From Halorubrum rubrum (GTDB lineage Archaea; Halobacteriota; Halobacteria; Halobacteriales; Haloferacaceae): a stretch of 64,000 nucleotides of DNA. The position numbers and the translations under genes were made by a program. The notes below the pieces were generated by a model that ran no database searches, had not been told where the DNA came from, and saw only the letters and a list, made by a program, of their open reading frames with translations. Positions 1 through 8,555 of the stretch are shown here, piece by piece. Location: NCBI RefSeq assembly GCF_024494685.1, contig NZ_JANHDM010000014.1, positions 45,138 to 109,137 of the forward strand, given 5' to 3'. Within the stretch, counting starts at the first letter, position 1, and each line of letters opens with the position of its first letter.

Positions 1-54
1 CACCCCCACGGGCTCGGTTCCGTACCGATCGACCGCGGCGGCGACGGGGAGTGA
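1..54 (+). CDS. Possible 3' end of a CDS truncated by the window edge
   Basis: One frame is open from base 1 to a TGA at 52-54 and would encode a C-terminal tail ending DRGGDGE. The acidic, glycine-rich ending is typical of haloarchaeal proteins, and the next gene begins 54 bases later. Only 17 codons are visible, so no family can be named and chance cannot be excluded. Confidence 0.3.
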   Translation, partial: HPHGLGSVPIDRGGDGE

Positions 55-108
55 GTCGCCCTCACGTTCGACCACACACTTAACCCGAACGGCCGCTTCC
101 CGGCGAGC

Positions 109-510
109 ATGTCCGAAGGGTCGTTCCACGAGTCGGTGGTCGCCGCCGACAGGTGGAGCAAGGTGCTCGCGCTGGTCGTCGCGATCGGCGTCTTCCTGGC
201 CGTCCGGGAACTGATCGGCGACGTACAGTTCTCCTCGATCGTCGCGGCGACGGCCGGGATCGGGACGCGGCTGTACGTTCCGTACCACGCCAGCGTCCGC
301 GTTCCGGAGCCGGACCGGCGACCGCTGCGCGATCACCCGACGGCCGGAAACTACCACCACGGCGCGGCCGGGCTGGCGCTGGTGGCGGCCTCCGCCGTCG
401 CGGTGGGTTCGTTCGGTCTCGGTCACGGCTTCGTCACCGCGGTTGGTGTCGGGGTCATCTCCGGGAGTGTTGCGTATCTGCTGTGTGCCTCGGCGCTTCC
501 GACGGCCTAA
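109..510 (+). CDS. Small integral membrane protein, function unknown
   Basis: This 133-residue protein has an N-terminal hydrophobic segment (about residues 18-36), a short second one near 40-52, a polar His/Arg/Pro-containing loop, and two hydrophobic segments at about 85-105 and 108-130. It therefore looks like a three- or four-span membrane protein. A TTAACCC-type element lies about 25 bases before the ATG. It is convergent with the membrane gene of the glpK operon and 20 bases away from it. I do not recognise a family; no catalytic motif is visible. Confidence 0.65.
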   Translation: MSEGSFHESVVAADRWSKVLALVVAIGVFLAVRELIGDVQFSSIVAATAGIGTRLYVPYHASVRVPEPDRRPLRDHPTAGNYHHGAAGLALVAASAVAVGSFGLGHGFVTAVGVGVISGSVAYLLCASALPTA

Positions 511-530
511 AAATCGGCTCCGGTGGCGGC

Positions 531-1616
531 TCAGATGGCTCCGGGAACCCACACGGCCGACCCGAGTATCCCCGCGATGGAGAGGATCGCGATGAGCGTG
601 TGCGTGATCGCGATGGAGGCGGCCGGCGGGTCGACGTGGGTGTCCCCGTGCGCGTAGAAGACGCGCTGGAACGCCTCGCCGACGACCGCGCCGAGCAGCC
701 CGAAGAGCCCGGCGATGAGCAGCGCCACGAGCGGGCTGTAGCCCGTCCCCGCCGTGGCGAGGTACGCCGTCGCCCCTGGCAGGGTCATGTGGTGTGTGAC
801 CGGGATCCGCTCGACGCCGAGGTTCAAGAACAGCAGCGTCGCCGCGCTGATCCCGAACCCGAGGAACGGGCTGCCGGTCTGGATCGCGGCGTAGGCTGCT
901 GCCAGCCCCGCGGTCAGCCCGATCGCCGCAACGTGTGACCACTTGTACATGTTCGGCAGCCACGGCTCGACCGCGAGCCGGTCCTCCGACGACTTCTCGC
1001 CGTCGCCCGGCACCTCGTCGGCCTCGCGCATCTCGCCGCGCTCGAAGGGACCCATGTCCATGAACCCGTTCGCCTTGTCGCTGACGGTGCCGATCACGGA
1101 GTAGCCGAACACCGCACGGTGTAACAGCGCGCTCGCGACGACGGTGAAGGCGATCGGGTCCGTCGGGATCGCGAGGTTCCGGAACGTCTGTTCGAGCACG
1201 ATGCCGAACACGCCGAAGACCGCACCCACGGCGAGGATGTCCGGCTTGCTGCCGAGCGCGAAGCCGATGTCCTTCGCGTTGTGGTAGTCGAAGCCGGACT
1301 CCATCTCGCCGTTCTTGGCTGCGTAGGCCGCCGCGGCCGCGCCGCCGGCGAAGGAGATGTGCGGGCCGAAGACGGGCCCGAAGCCGACGCCGACGCCGAC
1401 GCCGGAGGCGGCGTCGCCGCCCCAGACGCCGGCGATCACGAGGAACCCGGTGAAGATGAACGCGGGGAGCGCGCCGAGGGCGGCACCGAACGCGCCGCCG
1501 GCGGCCGCGCCGAGCCAGATGGTCGGGTCGAGCAGGATCTCGAGCACCGCGTCGACCGAACCCGCGTTCCAGCCGCTGGCCTGCGCGAGGACTCCCATCG
1601 CGACTGCGGAGTTCAT
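531..1616 (-). CDS. Multi-span membrane protein of the glpK operon, candidate glycerol uptake protein
   Basis: The 361-residue protein is almost entirely hydrophobic, with about eight to ten predicted membrane spans. They are broken by one hydrophilic loop near residues 185-215 that is rich in Glu and Asp. Its ATG follows directly on the glpK stop codon (no spacer), so the two genes are almost certainly co-transcribed. Haloarchaeal glp clusters commonly carry a gene like this next to glpK, and it has been proposed to be a glycerol transporter. It lacks the paired NPA motifs of aquaglyceroporins, so it would be a different type of carrier. Coding and membrane nature are clear; the transport role is inferred from context. 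Confidence 0.8.
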   Translation of the reverse strand: MNSAVAMGVLAQASGWNAGSVDAVLEILLDPTIWLGAAAGGAFGAALGALPAFIFTGFLVIAGVWGGDAASGVGVGVGFGPVFGPHISFAGGAAAAAYAAKNGEMESGFDYHNAKDIGFALGSKPDILAVGAVFGVFGIVLEQTFRNLAIPTDPIAFTVVASALLHRAVFGYSVIGTVSDKANGFMDMGPFERGEMREADEVPGDGEKSSEDRLAVEPWLPNMYKWSHVAAIGLTAGLAAAYAAIQTGSPFLGFGISAATLLFLNLGVERIPVTHHMTLPGATAYLATAGTGYSPLVALLIAGLFGLLGAVVGEAFQRVFYAHGDTHVDPPAASIAITHTLIAILSIAGILGSAVWVPGAI

Positions 1617-3158
1617 CTACTCGTCCCCCTCGTCGTCTCTCGCCCAGTCGAGCGACTTCTCGACGGCGTCGCCCCACCGGTCGTACAGTTTGTCGACCTC
1701 CCCCTGCTCCTTCTCGGGCGTGAACTCGCGGTCGACCTGCCAGTTGTCGCGCAGCTCGTCGACGGTGTCCCAGTAGCCGACCGCGAGCCCGGCGGCGTAC
1801 GCGGAACCGAGCGCGGTCGTCTCGTCGACCTCCGGTCGCGCGATCTCGGTCTGGATGATGTCCGACTGGAGCTGACAGAGGAAGTTGTTCTTCACCGCCC
1901 CGCCGTCGACGCGGAGGCTCGTCGTCTCCACGCCGGAGTCGGCCTCCATCGCCTCGGCCACGTCGCGGGTCTGGTAGGCGATCGACTCGAGCGTCGCGCG
2001 GACGATGTGCTCCTTGCTCGTGCCGCGGGTCATCCCGACGATGGTACCGCGGGCGCGGCCGTCCCAGTGGGGCGCGCCGAGGCCCGTGAACGCCGGAACC
2101 ATGTAGACGCCGTCAGTCGACTCGACCGACCGCGCCAGTTCGGCGGTCTGGGCCGCGTTGTTGATCAGGTCGACGTCCTCGAGCCACTCGATGGCGGCTC
2201 CGGTGATGAAGATGGAGCCCTCCAGCGCGTACTGGACCGGCTCGCCGGACATCTGGAAGCCGATGGTCGTTAAGAGTCCGTGGTCGGACTCGACGGCCTC
2301 GTTGCCCGTGTTCATCAGGTAGAAGGAGCCGGTGCCGTAGGTGTTCTTCGCGTCGCCCTCGTCGAAGCAGGTCTGGCCGAACAGCGCGGCCTGCTGGTCG
2401 CCGAGCGCGCCCGCGACCGGGATCTCCTCGCCGAGGAAGCCGTCCGCGTCGGTGTGGCCGTAGTACTCCTCGTCGGAGGAGGGGCGTACCTCCGGAACCA
2501 TCTCCTTCGGTACGCCGAACTCCTCGAGGAGTCCGTCGTCCCACTCCAGGTCCCGGATGTTGTACAGCATCGTCCGGGACGCGTTCGTCACGTCCGTGAT
2601 GTGGTTGCCCGTGAGGTTGTAGATGAGCCACGAGTCGATCGTGCCCATCACCAGTTCGCCCTCGCGGGCGCGGTCGCGGAGGTCGCCGCCGCGGGAGCTC
2701 TGCATCTTGAGCGGCTCGGCGTTGTCGAGGATCCACTCGGTCTTGGTCGCCGAGAAGTACGCGTCGGCCTCGAGGCCGGTCTTCTCGCGGATCTCCTCGA
2801 CCATTCCCGCGTCCTGAAGCTCCTCGACCCGATCCGTCGTCCGGCGGTCCTGCCAGACCAACGCGTTGTGGACCGGTCTACCGGTCTCGCGGTCCCACAC
2901 GATCGTGGTCTCGCGCTGGTTCGTGATCCCGATCGCGTCGAGCTGGTTCGCCTCCAATCCGGCGTCCGCGAGGCCGTCGAGGACGACTTCTTGAGTGTTC
3001 TCCCAGATCTCTATCGGGTCGTGTTCGACCCAACCCGGATTGGGGTAGATCTGTTCGTGTTGTTCGTAGGCGTTCGCGACGACCTGCCCGCCGTGGTCGA
3101 ACACCATGAAGCGAGTCCCGGTCGTCCCCTGGTCTATCGCACCGACGTACTGTGTCAT
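1617..3158 (-). CDS. glpK: Glycerol kinase
   Basis: This enzyme phosphorylates glycerol with ATP to glycerol-3-phosphate, the entry step of glycerol catabolism in the cytoplasm. The FGGY-kinase hallmarks are present: the phosphate-binding motif DQGTTGTR at residues 9-16, the substrate-contacting NQRET at 80-84, and GDQQAALFGQ at 253-262. The length of 513 residues matches the family. The frame is open for 56 more codons upstream, but that extension is Arg-rich and unlike any kinase. The ATG at 3158 is preceded by a strong GGAGGG ribosome-binding site about 9 bases upstream, which decides the start. It heads an operon with the downstream membrane protein and is divergent from glpABC. Confidence 0.97.
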   Translation of the reverse strand: MTQYVGAIDQGTTGTRFMVFDHGGQVVANAYEQHEQIYPNPGWVEHDPIEIWENTQEVVLDGLADAGLEANQLDAIGITNQRETTIVWDRETGRPVHNALVWQDRRTTDRVEELQDAGMVEEIREKTGLEADAYFSATKTEWILDNAEPLKMQSSRGGDLRDRAREGELVMGTIDSWLIYNLTGNHITDVTNASRTMLYNIRDLEWDDGLLEEFGVPKEMVPEVRPSSDEEYYGHTDADGFLGEEIPVAGALGDQQAALFGQTCFDEGDAKNTYGTGSFYLMNTGNEAVESDHGLLTTIGFQMSGEPVQYALEGSIFITGAAIEWLEDVDLINNAAQTAELARSVESTDGVYMVPAFTGLGAPHWDGRARGTIVGMTRGTSKEHIVRATLESIAYQTRDVAEAMEADSGVETTSLRVDGGAVKNNFLCQLQSDIIQTEIARPEVDETTALGSAYAAGLAVGYWDTVDELRDNWQVDREFTPEKEQGEVDKLYDRWGDAVEKSLDWARDDEGDE

Positions 3159-3541
3159 GTTCTGGATCCCTCCTGCGGCGCTGGTCCGGCCGAAACGACG
3201 ACGCCACCGTCCGTGTCCCGACCGAGTCCGGGACCGAACCGTCACCTTCCCCACGTCGAAACGTCGCGTCCGGGCCTCACGCCGGCCCACGGACCGAAGA
3301 CGCGGGGTCGCTGTCGTCGCCGCCACGGCATATCTTCACGGAAGCTACCACGCCATTCGTGAACATAATGTACTACCATAATAATCTTCCTGTTAAAATC
3401 CGCGATACGGCTCGCATAAAAAAGGTAAATATATAAATTTGTGGGTTAGCTGTCCGACAAGACGTAATGACTATCCCTGATAGTTATGATCGGGTCGGGA
3501 CGGGAGGTAAAGTAAAGTGATCCCAGTCCAAGCGGTATGAC
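3159..3541. promoter_or_regulatory. Divergent glpK / glpA control region
   Basis: This 383-base interval separates glpK from glpA. The half next to glpK is GC-rich and would be an untranslated leader ending in the GGAGGG site. The half from about 3355 to 3490 is sharply AT-rich and contains TATA-like runs at about 3366-3400 and 3426-3440. At 3470-3484 there is a perfect inverted repeat, ACTATC-CCT-GATAGT, 57 bases before the glpA start. Its position suits an operator for glycerol control, but no regulator gene lies in the window. Confidence 0.6.
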
Positions 3542-5347
3542 ATGGACGATCAAGTGGACGTCGTCGTCGTCGGTGGTGGGTCGACCGGCTGCGGCGTGAT
3601 ACGGGACCTCGCGCGCCGGGGGCTCGACGCGGTCCTCGTCGAGAAGGGGAACCTCACGCACGGGACCACGGGGCGCATGCACGGGCTCCTCCACAGCGGC
3701 GGGAGGTACGCCGTCTCCGATCAGAAGAGCGCGCGCGAGTGTATCGAGGAGAACCGGGTGCTCCGGGACATCGCCGCCCACTGCGTCGAGGAGACCGGCG
3801 GGATGTTCGTCAAGCGGCCCGAGGACTCCGAGGAGTACTTCCGGGAGAAGCTCGAGGGATGTCGCGCGTGCGACATCCCCGCGGAGGTGATAGACGGCGA
3901 GGAGGCGCGCCGACGCGAGCCGTACCTCGCCCGCGACGTGGAGAAGGCGATCGTCGTCCCGGACGGGGCCGTCGACCCGTTCCGGCTCTGCGTGGCCAAC
4001 GCCGCCGACGCCCGCGAACACGGCGCGCGAGTCGAGACCCACGCCGAGGTGACGGACGTGCTCGTCGAGGACGACGCGGTCGTCGGCGTCGAGATCGAAC
4101 ACGACAGCGGACCCGGAAAGCGCGTCCACCGCGAGCCGGGGACGACCGAGGAGATCCGCGCGCGCTACGTCGTCAACGCTACCGGCGCGTGGGCCGGCCG
4201 GATCGGCGAGATGGCCGGGGTCGACGTCGAGGTCCGCCCGTCGAAGGGCGTGATGACCGTGATGAACACCCGGCAGGTCGACACCGTGATCAACCGGTGC
4301 CGACCGAAGGGCGACGCCGACATCGTCGTTCCCCACGAGACGGCCTGTATCCTGGGGACGACGGACGAGGAGGTCGACGACCCCGAGGACTACCCGGAGG
4401 AGGAGTGGGAGGTCGACCTGATGATCGAGACGCTCTCCGAACTCGTGCCCGCGCTGAAGGACGCCCGTACGCTCCGCTCGTTCTGGGGCGTCAGACCCCT
4501 CTACGAGCCGCCCGGAACCGGCACCGACGACCCCACCGACATCACGCGCGACTACTTCCTCTTGGACCACGCCGAGCGCGACGACCTCCCCGGAATGACG
4601 AGCATCGTCGGCGGGAAGCTCACCACCTACCGGATGATGGCCGAGTCGATCTCCGACCACGTCTGTGGGAAGCTCGGCCACGACGCCGACTGCGACACCG
4701 CCGACGTGCCGCTTCCCGGCTCCGAGGACTTCAGCGTCCTGCGCGATTACATGGAGGAGTTCGGGATCCGGTCGCCGATCGGCCGCAGATCCGCCCAGCG
4801 GCTCGGCTCGCGGACCGACGACGTGCTGGGCGGGACCGACCCCAACCCCGTCGTCTGCGAGTGCGAGGGGGTCACCCGCGCGGAGGTTCGAGACGGGATC
4901 GAACAGGCCGGCTCCGACCTGAACGCGGTTCGGCTCCGGACCCGCGCCTCGATGGGGAACTGTCAGGGCGGATTCTGTACCCACCGCATCGCCTCGGAAC
5001 TGGCGCAAGAGTACCCCGAGCCCGTCGCCCGCGACGCCGAGGACGAGCTCTACCAGGAGCGCTGGAAGGGCCAGCGGCACGCGTTGTGGGGCCGCCAGCT
5101 CTCGCAGGCGATGTTGAACCACCTGCTCCACGCCACCACGATGAACCGCGACGGCGACCCGGCGACGACCGACGCCGACGTGGACTTCGGCGCGTTCGAC
5201 GCGGGGGTCGAGCCGGGGGGCGGCGGGTCCGCGGGCGACGGCTCGGAGTCGGACGACTCGGCCGCCGGCGTCACGGCGACCGACGGCGGGATCGACGCGG
5301 CCGAGAGCCCCGACGCGACCGACGGGGGCACGCATGGCGATCGATAG
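3542..5347 (+). CDS. glpA: Anaerobic-type glycerol-3-phosphate dehydrogenase, FAD subunit A
   Basis: The catalytic flavoprotein of the GlpABC complex oxidises glycerol-3-phosphate to dihydroxyacetone phosphate and passes electrons toward the membrane quinone pool. An FAD-binding GGGSTG motif sits at residues 11-16. The DAO-type core extends to about residue 390. Near residues 439-480 a BFD-like [2Fe-2S] region shows CEC followed by CQGGFC. After about residue 540 there is a haloarchaeal low-complexity acidic tail of about 60 residues. It overlaps glpB by 14 bases, so translation is likely coupled. In haloarchaea this complex is the main route for exogenous glycerol after GlpK. Confidence 0.95.
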   Translation: MDDQVDVVVVGGGSTGCGVIRDLARRGLDAVLVEKGNLTHGTTGRMHGLLHSGGRYAVSDQKSARECIEENRVLRDIAAHCVEETGGMFVKRPEDSEEYFREKLEGCRACDIPAEVIDGEEARRREPYLARDVEKAIVVPDGAVDPFRLCVANAADAREHGARVETHAEVTDVLVEDDAVVGVEIEHDSGPGKRVHREPGTTEEIRARYVVNATGAWAGRIGEMAGVDVEVRPSKGVMTVMNTRQVDTVINRCRPKGDADIVVPHETACILGTTDEEVDDPEDYPEEEWEVDLMIETLSELVPALKDARTLRSFWGVRPLYEPPGTGTDDPTDITRDYFLLDHAERDDLPGMTSIVGGKLTTYRMMAESISDHVCGKLGHDADCDTADVPLPGSEDFSVLRDYMEEFGIRSPIGRRSAQRLGSRTDDVLGGTDPNPVVCECEGVTRAEVRDGIEQAGSDLNAVRLRTRASMGNCQGGFCTHRIASELAQEYPEPVARDAEDELYQERWKGQRHALWGRQLSQAMLNHLLHATTMNRDGDPATTDADVDFGAFDAGVEPGGGGSAGDGSESDDSAAGVTATDGGIDAAESPDATDGGTHGDR

Positions 5348-6737
5348 CGAGGTCCTCGTCGTCGGCGGGGGGATCGCCGGAATCACGGCCGCGATCGCGG
5401 CCGCCCGCGAAGGGGCCGACGTCCGGCTCGTCTCGCACAAGGCGAGCACGCTGCGGCAGGCGTCGGGGCTGATCGACGCGCTCGGCTACGTCCCCCCGAC
5501 CGAGCCGGCGAAACCCCTGCGCGAGGGGCCGCCGACCGCGGGCTGGAACCTCGACCCCGACGAGTGGCCCGACCCGGAGGGACCGATCGCCGACCCCTTC
5601 GAGGCGATCGACCGGCTCCCCGAGGACCACCCGTACCGGCTCGTCGGCGCGGACGCGCTGCGGGAGGGGCTCGCGCTGTTCGACGACCTCGTCGGGGACG
5701 CGTACCTCGGCGGCCACACCGACCGGAACGCGCTGGTACCGACGTTCGGCGGTAGCGTGAAACCGACCGCCCGCTACCCCGCGTCGGCGGCGGCCGGGGT
5801 GGCGAGCGACGACCGCCCGACGCTGATCGTGGGGTTCCGGTCGCTCACCGAGTACGACGCGCGGGCGTTCGCCGACCGGCTCGCGGCGGCCGGCGTCCCC
5901 TTCGACGTCGCCGGCGCGGAGGTGGAGTTCGCGGAGGCGTTCCGCGCGGACGCGAAGGTCACCCGCCTCGCGAAGGCGCTCGACCGCGACGAGCCGATCG
6001 ACGGCACGCCGGCCCGCGAGGCGCTGGCGAAGGCGGTGGGGCCGCACCTCCACGACGTCGTCGACGAGGCCGGCGGCGTCGACCGCGTCGAGCGGGTCGG
6101 GTTCCCGGCGTTCCTCGGCGACGACCACGCGGCGGAGGTGCGCGCGGCGCTCGCCGACCGGCTCGGCGCGGACGTCTTCGAGGTCCCGATGGGGCCGCCG
6201 AGCCTGCCCGGACTCCGGCTCGAGGACCTGCTGTACGACGCGCTCGACGACGCCGGCGTCCGGTTCGAGACGGGGACGCCCGCGGTGGGGTACGAGACGG
6301 ACGAGGGCGGGGCTGGCGGCGACGGGAACGGCGGCCGGATCGACCACCTCGTGATGGACCGAAAGGGCAGCGAGGTCCCGTACGGCGCGGAGGCCGTGGT
6401 GCTCGCGACGGGCGGGCTGGTCGGGAAGGGGCTGGATTCGGACCGCGACGGCGTGCGCGAGCCGGTCCTCGACCTACACGTTCCACAGCCCGCGGACCGC
6501 TACGAGTGGTTCGTCGACGACGCGTTCGGCGAGCAGCCGTACGCGCGATTCGGTGTGCGGCCGGACGAGCGACTGCGGCCGCTCGACGGGTCGGGGGAGG
6601 TTGCGTACGGGAACGTCCGGGTCGCCGGCGGTGTCGTCGGCGGCGCGGACGTGGCGCGCGAGAAGTCCGCGAGCGGCGTCTCGCTCGCGACCGGCCTCGT
6701 GGCGGGTCGGGAGGCGGCACGGGAGGTTCAGCAATGA
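5334..6737 (+). CDS. glpB: Anaerobic-type glycerol-3-phosphate dehydrogenase, subunit B
   Basis: GlpB is the second flavoprotein subunit of the GlpABC complex. The N-terminal Rossmann motif [11 protein letters not shown] lies at about residues 8-18, and a second nucleotide-binding segment ([13 protein letters not shown]) lies in the C-terminal third. The C-terminal [12 protein letters not shown] segment is typical of the family. At 467 residues it is somewhat longer than the bacterial protein because of Asp/Glu-rich insertions. It overlaps glpA upstream and shares an ATGA with glpC downstream. The membrane anchor is expected to be supplied by GlpC. Confidence 0.93.
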   Translation: MAIDSEVLVVGGGIAGITAAIAAAREGADVRLVSHKASTLRQASGLIDALGYVPPTEPAKPLREGPPTAGWNLDPDEWPDPEGPIADPFEAIDRLPEDHPYRLVGADALREGLALFDDLVGDAYLGGHTDRNALVPTFGGSVKPTARYPASAAAGVASDDRPTLIVGFRSLTEYDARAFADRLAAAGVPFDVAGAEVEFAEAFRADAKVTRLAKALDRDEPIDGTPAREALAKAVGPHLHDVVDEAGGVDRVERVGFPAFLGDDHAAEVRAALADRLGADVFEVPMGPPSLPGLRLEDLLYDALDDAGVRFETGTPAVGYETDEGGAGGDGNGGRIDHLVMDRKGSEVPYGAEAVVLATGGLVGKGLDSDRDGVREPVLDLHVPQPADRYEWFVDDAFGEQPYARFGVRPDERLRPLDGSGEVAYGNVRVAGGVVGGADVAREKSASGVSLATGLVAGREAAREVQQ

Positions 6738-8326
6738 CACGACACACAGAGAACGGCGACGGGGCGGACGGGACCGACGGATCGCACGGGGACGGCGGAC
6801 CGAACGACGGCGACCGCCGCGGGGCGAACGACGCCCAACGCTGCGGCTGTGGGGGGACCGACGGGACGCCGCAGCCGAACGTGCCCGAGATCGGCCGCGA
6901 CGAGCGCCCGGCGATCTTCGTTCCCGACGGCGGGGACGAGGAAGGCGCCGGCGCGGGGCCGTCCGAGACGGACGGGTCGGCCGCGGCGGACGCGCCGCGA
7001 ACCGCGACCGACGGAGGCGTCGAGAGCGCGACCGGCGGCAGCGACTCGACCGAGCTCGACCCCGACGCCTACGATCCGATCGACGTGTTCCCGGAGGGCG
7101 ACCTCGACCTGCGCGACGGGGCCGACTCCTGTTACAAGTGTACCTCCTGTGATACCTCCTGTCCGGTCGCGGAGGTCGACGACGAGTTCCCCGGCCCGAA
7201 GTTTCAGGGACCGGAGCAGTGGCGGCTCAAACGGAAGGACGACCACGACATCGACGAGTCGATCACCTCCTGTTCGAACTGTATGCGGTGTGACGACGCC
7301 TGCCCCTCCTCCGTGCCGCTCTCGCAGATGCACAACGAGGCGCGCGGCCAGTTCGTCGAGGAACAGATGGAGAAGCTCTCCCTCGAGTACGTCCGCAACC
7401 GGATCTTAGCGAACTACCGGACCTCGGCGCGGCTGGCGAGCGTGGTCCCGCGGCTCTCCTCGTTCGCGATGAACTTCGGGCCCGCCCGGTGGGCGATGGA
7501 CAAAGTGCTCGGGATCCCCAAAGAGCGGGAGTTCCCCGAGTTCGCGACGACGACGTTCCGCGAGTGGTGGCGCGACCGCGGCGGCGCACAGATTGAGAAC
7601 CCCGACAAGCGCGTGGCGTACTTCCACGGCTGTTACTCCAACTACAACACGCCGGAGGTGGGGAAAGCGATGGTCAGAGTGTACGAGCACTTCGGGTACG
7701 AGGTGATGGTGCCGCCCCAGAAGTGCTCGGGGACGCCGATGTTCGCGAACGGGATGTTGAAGGACGCCCGCCGCCACGCCGAGACCAACGTCGAGAACCT
7801 GGTCGAGGCGATCGGCGACGGCGCGGACGTGATCGCGTCGTGTACCTCCTGTTCGATGTCGCTCCGGCAGGAGTACCCCGAGCTGTTCGACATCCACGGC
7901 ATCGAGGACGTCTCCGATCACACCTTCGAGGCGCTGGAGTACCTCCGGATCCACGAGGACCTGGACGGCGCGCTCGCCGAGAGCGACGGCCCCGGCGACG
8001 AGCAGTCGTTCGCGTACCACGCGCCGTGTCACGCCCGTAACCAGGGGCTCGCCCGGCAGGCGGTCGAGACGTTCCGCGACGTCGACGGCGTCGAGATGGA
8101 GGACGTGGGCGACTCCTGTTCGGGGATCTCGGGCACCTACGGCTGGAAGAGCGAGAAGTACGAGAAGTCGATGCAGATCGGCGAGGAGATGTTCGATCAC
8201 ATGGAGGACGCCGAGGGCGAGGTGGGGATGACGGAGTGCCCGACCTGCGCGATGCAGATGGAACACGGCACCGGCTACGAGATCGAACACCCGCTCCAGC
8301 TGCTCGAGGAGACGCTCGTGGCGTAG
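6734..8326 (+). CDS. glpC: Anaerobic-type glycerol-3-phosphate dehydrogenase, iron-sulfur subunit C
   Basis: GlpC carries electrons from GlpAB to the membrane. Two [4Fe-4S] ferredoxin motifs are visible: CYKCTSCDTSCP near residue 133 and CSNCMRCDDACP near residue 180. Two CCG-type cysteine domains follow, with HGCYSNYN, APCHARN and CPTCAM. The start is the ATG overlapping the glpB stop (ATGA), giving 530 residues. Bacterial GlpC is about 400 residues; the excess is an N-terminal acidic low-complexity extension of about 120 residues that contains a CGCGG cluster. The open frame continues upstream of this ATG but becomes Arg-rich shadow sequence. Confidence 0.94.
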   Translation: MTRHTENGDGADGTDGSHGDGGPNDGDRRGANDAQRCGCGGTDGTPQPNVPEIGRDERPAIFVPDGGDEEGAGAGPSETDGSAAADAPRTATDGGVESATGGSDSTELDPDAYDPIDVFPEGDLDLRDGADSCYKCTSCDTSCPVAEVDDEFPGPKFQGPEQWRLKRKDDHDIDESITSCSNCMRCDDACPSSVPLSQMHNEARGQFVEEQMEKLSLEYVRNRILANYRTSARLASVVPRLSSFAMNFGPARWAMDKVLGIPKEREFPEFATTTFREWWRDRGGAQIENPDKRVAYFHGCYSNYNTPEVGKAMVRVYEHFGYEVMVPPQKCSGTPMFANGMLKDARRHAETNVENLVEAIGDGADVIASCTSCSMSLRQEYPELFDIHGIEDVSDHTFEALEYLRIHEDLDGALAESDGPGDEQSFAYHAPCHARNQGLARQAVETFRDVDGVEMEDVGDSCSGISGTYGWKSEKYEKSMQIGEEMFDHMEDAEGEVGMTECPTCAMQMEHGTGYEIEHPLQLLEETLVA

Positions 8327-8555
8327 ATCCGACGCTGCCCCTCGTGTTATCCATCATCTCGACGGGAACGATGCCGAGTTGGCCCTCGCGTTCGCTCACG
8401 ACGGTCGTCTCGTCGAGACCAACCACACCGTCACCGTTCGAATCGTCACTCTGTCCTCGAAGGCGGTTCCCTCGTGAGGACGACGGCTACGGAAGTGCTC
8501 GATGACCGAACCCGTTACCTCGGCAGAAGGTGCGAAACTGAGGAAACCGGGTTAG
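8327..8555. other. Gene-free spacer between glpC and a secreted protein gene
   Basis: No credible reading frame is found in this convergent 229-base spacer. On the minus strand a short stretch reads like a decayed coding fragment (DGVVGLDETTVV), perhaps the remains of an inserted gene, but it has no start and cannot be assigned to a family. Confidence 0.35.

Noticed and set aside
3159..3326. 56-codon upstream extension of glpK
   Set aside because: Arg-rich translation unlike kinases, and a strong ribosome-binding site sits before the internal ATG.
3446..5449. Long minus-strand open frame opposite glpA
   Set aside because: It mirrors the codons of glpA in a GC-rich genome; the translation is Arg/Val/Gly-rich without any family motif.
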